Source: an uncultured Planctomycetaceae bacterium
GTDB lineage: Bacteria > Planctomycetota > Planctomycetia > Planctomycetales > Planctomycetaceae
DNA length: 47,128 nucleotides
Assembly (NCBI GenBank): GCA_937916515.1
Contig: CALFSX010000207.1
Location: 1-47,128 of the forward strand
Reading direction: 5' to 3'
Of the stretch, positions 45,528 through 47,128 are shown piece by piece. A program made the position numbers and the translations under genes. Under the pieces are notes generated by a model. That model did not search any database. It saw only the letters and a list, made by a program, of their open reading frames with translations, and was not told the origin of the DNA. How positions within the stretch are numbered: the first letter of the stretch is position 1; the number at the start of each line of letters is the position of its first letter.

Positions 45528-45784
45528 CGGGGAATTTACTGCAGTTTGGGGTGTGGTTCAAATCCCTGCCTCTCCGGTCGTGGGCTTCCGTCGCTGTCGT
45601 GTCGGTCGCTCGCCGATTGGCGACCGATCGCAGCTACGGATCCCCGCGTCCGGGGTCGTGGGCTTTTGTTGTGAGGAGAGGGAGTGGGCTTTAACCCCTG
45701 TGCGAGTATCACAGGGGTTTCTATTGGCAGTGAAGTGGAAGTGTTTGAGCGGGAGCGAGTATTACAGGGGGTTCTGTTGGCAGT
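45475..45784 (+). repeat. Three imperfect 29-bp direct repeats inside a cassette
   Basis: Copies at 45475-45503, 45703-45731 and 45756-45784 share cgagtattacaggggg-ttctgttggcagt with few changes; the first and third are identical. The first lies within the end of the ribbon-helix-helix gene. The middle copy has changed so that it forms a perfect 10-base stem with the upstream aacccctgtg (45692-45719). Between copies one and two is GC-rich, hairpin-rich sequence, including tcggtcgc/gcgaccga at 45602-45627. Irregular spacing rules out a CRISPR array. Confidence 0.75.
45555..45576 (+). other. Short tRNA-Ser-like 3' end
   Basis: The sequence reads ggttcaaatccctgc then ctctccg. GGTTCAAATCC is a standard T-loop, and an acceptor strand CCTCTCC with discriminator G is typical of bacterial tRNA-Ser. 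No matching 5' acceptor (GGAGAGG) or anticodon arm lies at the right distance upstream, so this is not a working tRNA. It may be a tRNA-derived remnant or coincidence. Confidence 0.3.
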
Positions 45785-45864
45785 GGAAGTGGTGGCGTTT
45801 CTTGACGTGGTGTCAGAAAGGGCTTGACCGTCCGCGATGAATAGACGATGTAGAGACTAGTGCC

Positions 45865-45956
45865 GGATAACGACCGTGATCACCGAGCCGGGACGAGCGA
45901 TCCTCCATTTCTAAACCACGCGCAAGACCGGCTTCGCGTGCATCACATTGTTATCC
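45865..45956 (-). other. attC-like recombination site C
   Basis: Minus-strand reading begins GGATAAC and ends GTTATCC, exact inverse copies. Inner arms gtgatcaccgagccgg (45876-45891) and ccggcttcgcgtgcatcac (45928-45946) pair with extra unpaired bases, and the centre is variable. The site begins one base after the TGA stop of the gene at 45958, the tight junction expected of a cassette. Confidence 0.75.
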
Positions 45957-45957
45957 A

Positions 45958-46524
45958 TCAATACCCTGGAATCGGTCGCTCAAGTGGCACTTGAAGTGTG
46001 TGCAATTTACCATCCCGGCTGGAAATATACTGCGCTGCTTTTAGTGGACCAGTTGTTGAGAAAGCTGGTATCCAGATCAGAAGGTCTCTTCCAGCGTGGT
46101 CGTCGACATCTTGCCAAGAAATATAAGCGGGTTTTACAAACGTCCAATTATCATCACTAAATTTCGACGCAATATTAGTGGAATCACCACCAGATGAGAC
46201 AATAATCTCTGCGTCGCCATCATCTCCATTGCCCAGAGAGATGGATCGCGTTTCGATCATGACGTGACGTTTCCCAATGTCAAATTCATGAGTGCCGTCA
46301 TATTGCAAGCCTGCTGGCACCCGTTGATATGCCATCAATAGCTGACGGGCTCCGGCAATTGCTACAATCGCAAGAGCGAAAAGCACAGTAAATAACATTA
46401 TCTGTTTTCGACTCAAGCTGCCGCCCAATACAAGAGTTCGCCGTTGATGGATAACGTTTTGCATCAGCCGGTTGCGACGATCCATGCTCAATGTAAAAAC
46501 GCGCCGTTCGCAACGCGGCTGCAT
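45958..46524 (-). CDS. Single-pass membrane protein of unknown function (cassette gene)
   Basis: A 188-residue protein when started at the ATG at 46524, which lies seven bases after the stop of the previous gene; later ATG codons at 46485 and 46464 are also possible, and an upstream frame to 46632 would overlap it. One membrane helix (about 43-65, MLFTVLFALAIVAIAGARQL) precedes a domain of about 120 residues with WQDVDDHAGRDLLIWIPAF, which resembles repeat-type beta domains but is not assigned. The soluble part should lie outside the cytoplasm. Its stop abuts attC-like site C. It shares a cassette with the EF-hand-like gene upstream. Confidence 0.65.
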   Translation of the reverse strand: MQPRCERRVFTLSMDRRNRLMQNVIHQRRTLVLGGSLSRKQIMLFTVLFALAIVAIAGARQLLMAYQRVPAGLQYDGTHEFDIGKRHVMIETRSISLGNGDDGDAEIIVSSGGDSTNIASKFSDDNWTFVKPAYISWQDVDDHAGRDLLIWIPAFSTTGPLKAAQYISSRDGKLHTLQVPLERPIPGY

Positions 46525-46531
46525 GCTGTTG

Positions 46532-46978
46532 TTACCCGCTTCTATGTTCAGGTTCCACCATCGGGGTAGGTTGAATATGTGTGCGAACGAACAGCTTCCT
46601 GAAAGTCCAATCGCCACCGAACAAGAGACCATAGAGCACTGTGTACCAAATTGCGGTCAATGGAATCCCAGTTATGGGGGCGAACGTGCGTCCCGTGTCG
46701 TTTCCTTGGTTTAGTATCGCGCGGTCGGCCGCGCTTGTGCGTTCGACTCCGTCGATTCTTCCGTTGCGATTCAGATCAAACGCCTTCATTGTCGATCGAT
46801 CAGTTGCGTCGGCCGCCACAACAAAAGCGATGACCAACACGTAGCCGCACACCATCGTCCATAAGATCGCGGGCATGCGAATTGCACGTTCGGTGCAGCA
46901 CCTCACGCCGACATACGCAAATATCGGCAAGGTGTACCAGACGAAAATTAACAGCATCGGTAACAGCATCGGTAACAT
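46532..46978 (-). CDS. Small membrane protein with one EF-hand-like loop (cassette gene)
   Basis: A 148-residue protein with three hydrophobic segments (about 3-25, 36-56 and 104-120). Between the second and third lies DLNRNGRIDGVE at residues 68-79, which has Asp, Asn, Asn, Gly, Ile, Asp and Glu at the positions of a canonical 12-residue calcium-binding loop. A single loop in a loop between membrane helices is unusual. The first codons contain a 12-base tandem duplication (46952-46975), giving MLPMLLPMLL. The start is 13 bases after the end of attC-like site D. No family recognised. Confidence 0.7.
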   Translation of the reverse strand: MLPMLLPMLLIFVWYTLPIFAYVGVRCCTERAIRMPAILWTMVCGYVLVIAFVVAADATDRSTMKAFDLNRNGRIDGVERTSAADRAILNQGNDTGRTFAPITGIPLTAIWYTVLYGLLFGGDWTFRKLFVRTHIQPTPMVEPEHRSG

Positions 46979-46990
46979 CTACACTCTCTC

Positions 46991-47076
46991 GGATAACGAA
47001 TGGCCATCACCGGGCACGAGCGGAAAGGCAACCATTGCCAAAACGCGCTTTCGAGTGCTCCGTGTGCATGGCATTG
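46991..47076 (-). other. attC-like recombination site D, interrupted
   Basis: Left core ggataac (46991-46997), so the minus-strand core is GTTATCC as at site C. Left arm aatggccatcaccgggcac (from 46999) pairs with gtgctccgtgtgcatggcatt (47055-47075). In site C the equivalent right arm is followed by gttatcc; here that core is absent and different sequence begins after gcattg at 47076. The site is therefore broken at its outer core. Confidence 0.65.
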
Positions 47077-47128
47077 GTACGCCAGTCATGGCGTATGACT
47101 TGTGGGGTGCAAGTCCCCTGTACGAGAA
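47077..47128 (+). mobile_element. Probable 5' end of a group II intron (class C, attC-targeting type), runs off the window
   Basis: Sequence after the broken attC-like site starts gtacgcc, near the group II 5' consensus GTGYG, and forms a hairpin tacgcca/tggcgta (47078-47095), then a second stem gggg/cccc around tgcaagt (47104-47118). This order resembles the start of domain I in class C introns. It lies on the plus strand, opposite to the cassettes, and at the TTG of the outer core, where IIC-attC introns insert. The intron protein and 3' end would be beyond the edge. It fits what is known of that class, but 52 bases are too few to be sure. Confidence 0.5.

Noticed and set aside
45540-45580. 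tRNA-Ser gene
   Set aside because: Only the T-loop and acceptor 3' strand are present; no 5' acceptor, D arm or anticodon arm at the right distance.
45475-45784. Possible CRISPR array
   Set aside because: Only three copies, spacings of about 200 and 24 bases, and no cas genes.
45400-45840. 146-codon plus frame after the ribbon-helix-helix gene
   Set aside because: It overlaps that gene in another frame and is created by the 29-bp repeats and GC-rich hairpins.
47062-47076. gtgtg at 47062 as the group II intron 5' end
   Set aside because: This stretch pairs with the left arm of attC-like site D and so belongs to the site; the intron-like fold begins at about 47077.

Overview
This 47 kb window looks like chromosome from a member of the Planctomycetes, most likely Planctomycetaceae. 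The evidence is lineage-typical gene families: a DUF1549/DUF1553 cytochrome-like protein with a DUF1501 partner, signal-peptide sulfatases, a surface protein with a LEPR-XLL-type N terminus and ELWxxDGT repeats, a Ser/Thr kinase with a C-terminal membrane anchor, and a Rieske/cytochrome b complex with a giant multiheme cytochrome. Few starts have a clear Shine-Dalgarno sequence, so several start codons were chosen from signal peptides, family alignment and overlap with neighbours. No rRNA, intact tRNA or CRISPR array was seen.

Layout. (1) 1-7.7 kb, minus strand: a respiratory quinol:electron-acceptor complex in the order Rieske protein, b6-type cytochrome b, PetD-like subunit with extra membrane helices, octaheme cytochrome c, then the start of a lipoprotein cut by the window edge. 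(2) 7.7-8.8 kb: non-coding DNA with a nested palindromic repeat. (3) 8.8-16.1 kb, minus: a thioredoxin-fold protein, DUF1549/DUF1553, DUF1501, WD40 and an LplT-like MFS protein, probably one operon or two. (4) 16.3-24.7 kb: a divergent envelope export-type cluster with three HlyD-type adaptors (one fused to an M50 site-2 protease, one to GAF domains) facing a TolC-like protein across a 422-bp regulatory gap, with no ATPase or RND pump. (5) 24.9-42.1 kb: mostly single genes: a GH10-like protein lacking its catalytic acid, purC, a kinase, uvrB, an adenylate-forming enzyme, a PPi-type phosphofructokinase, two sulfatases and the ELWxxDGT surface protein.

(6) 42.2-47.1 kb is the accessory part. 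A degraded C-terminal piece of a group II intron maturase lies at 42.2-42.5 kb. From 43.3 kb to the right edge I read a chromosomal integron cassette array running on the minus strand. Small unrelated genes (a DUF2817 zinc peptidase-like protein and several small membrane proteins) are separated by about 90-bp imperfect palindromes built like attC sites: outer TAAC/GTTA cores, paired inner arms and a variable centre. One cassette carries a ribbon-helix-helix gene in the opposite direction plus three 29-bp repeats. The last attC-like site is broken exactly where group IIC-attC introns insert, and the sequence continues to the edge with a fold resembling a group II intron 5' end in the opposite orientation to the cassettes. 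No integron integrase lies in the window. All of this comes from reading the sequence; no database search or folding program was run.
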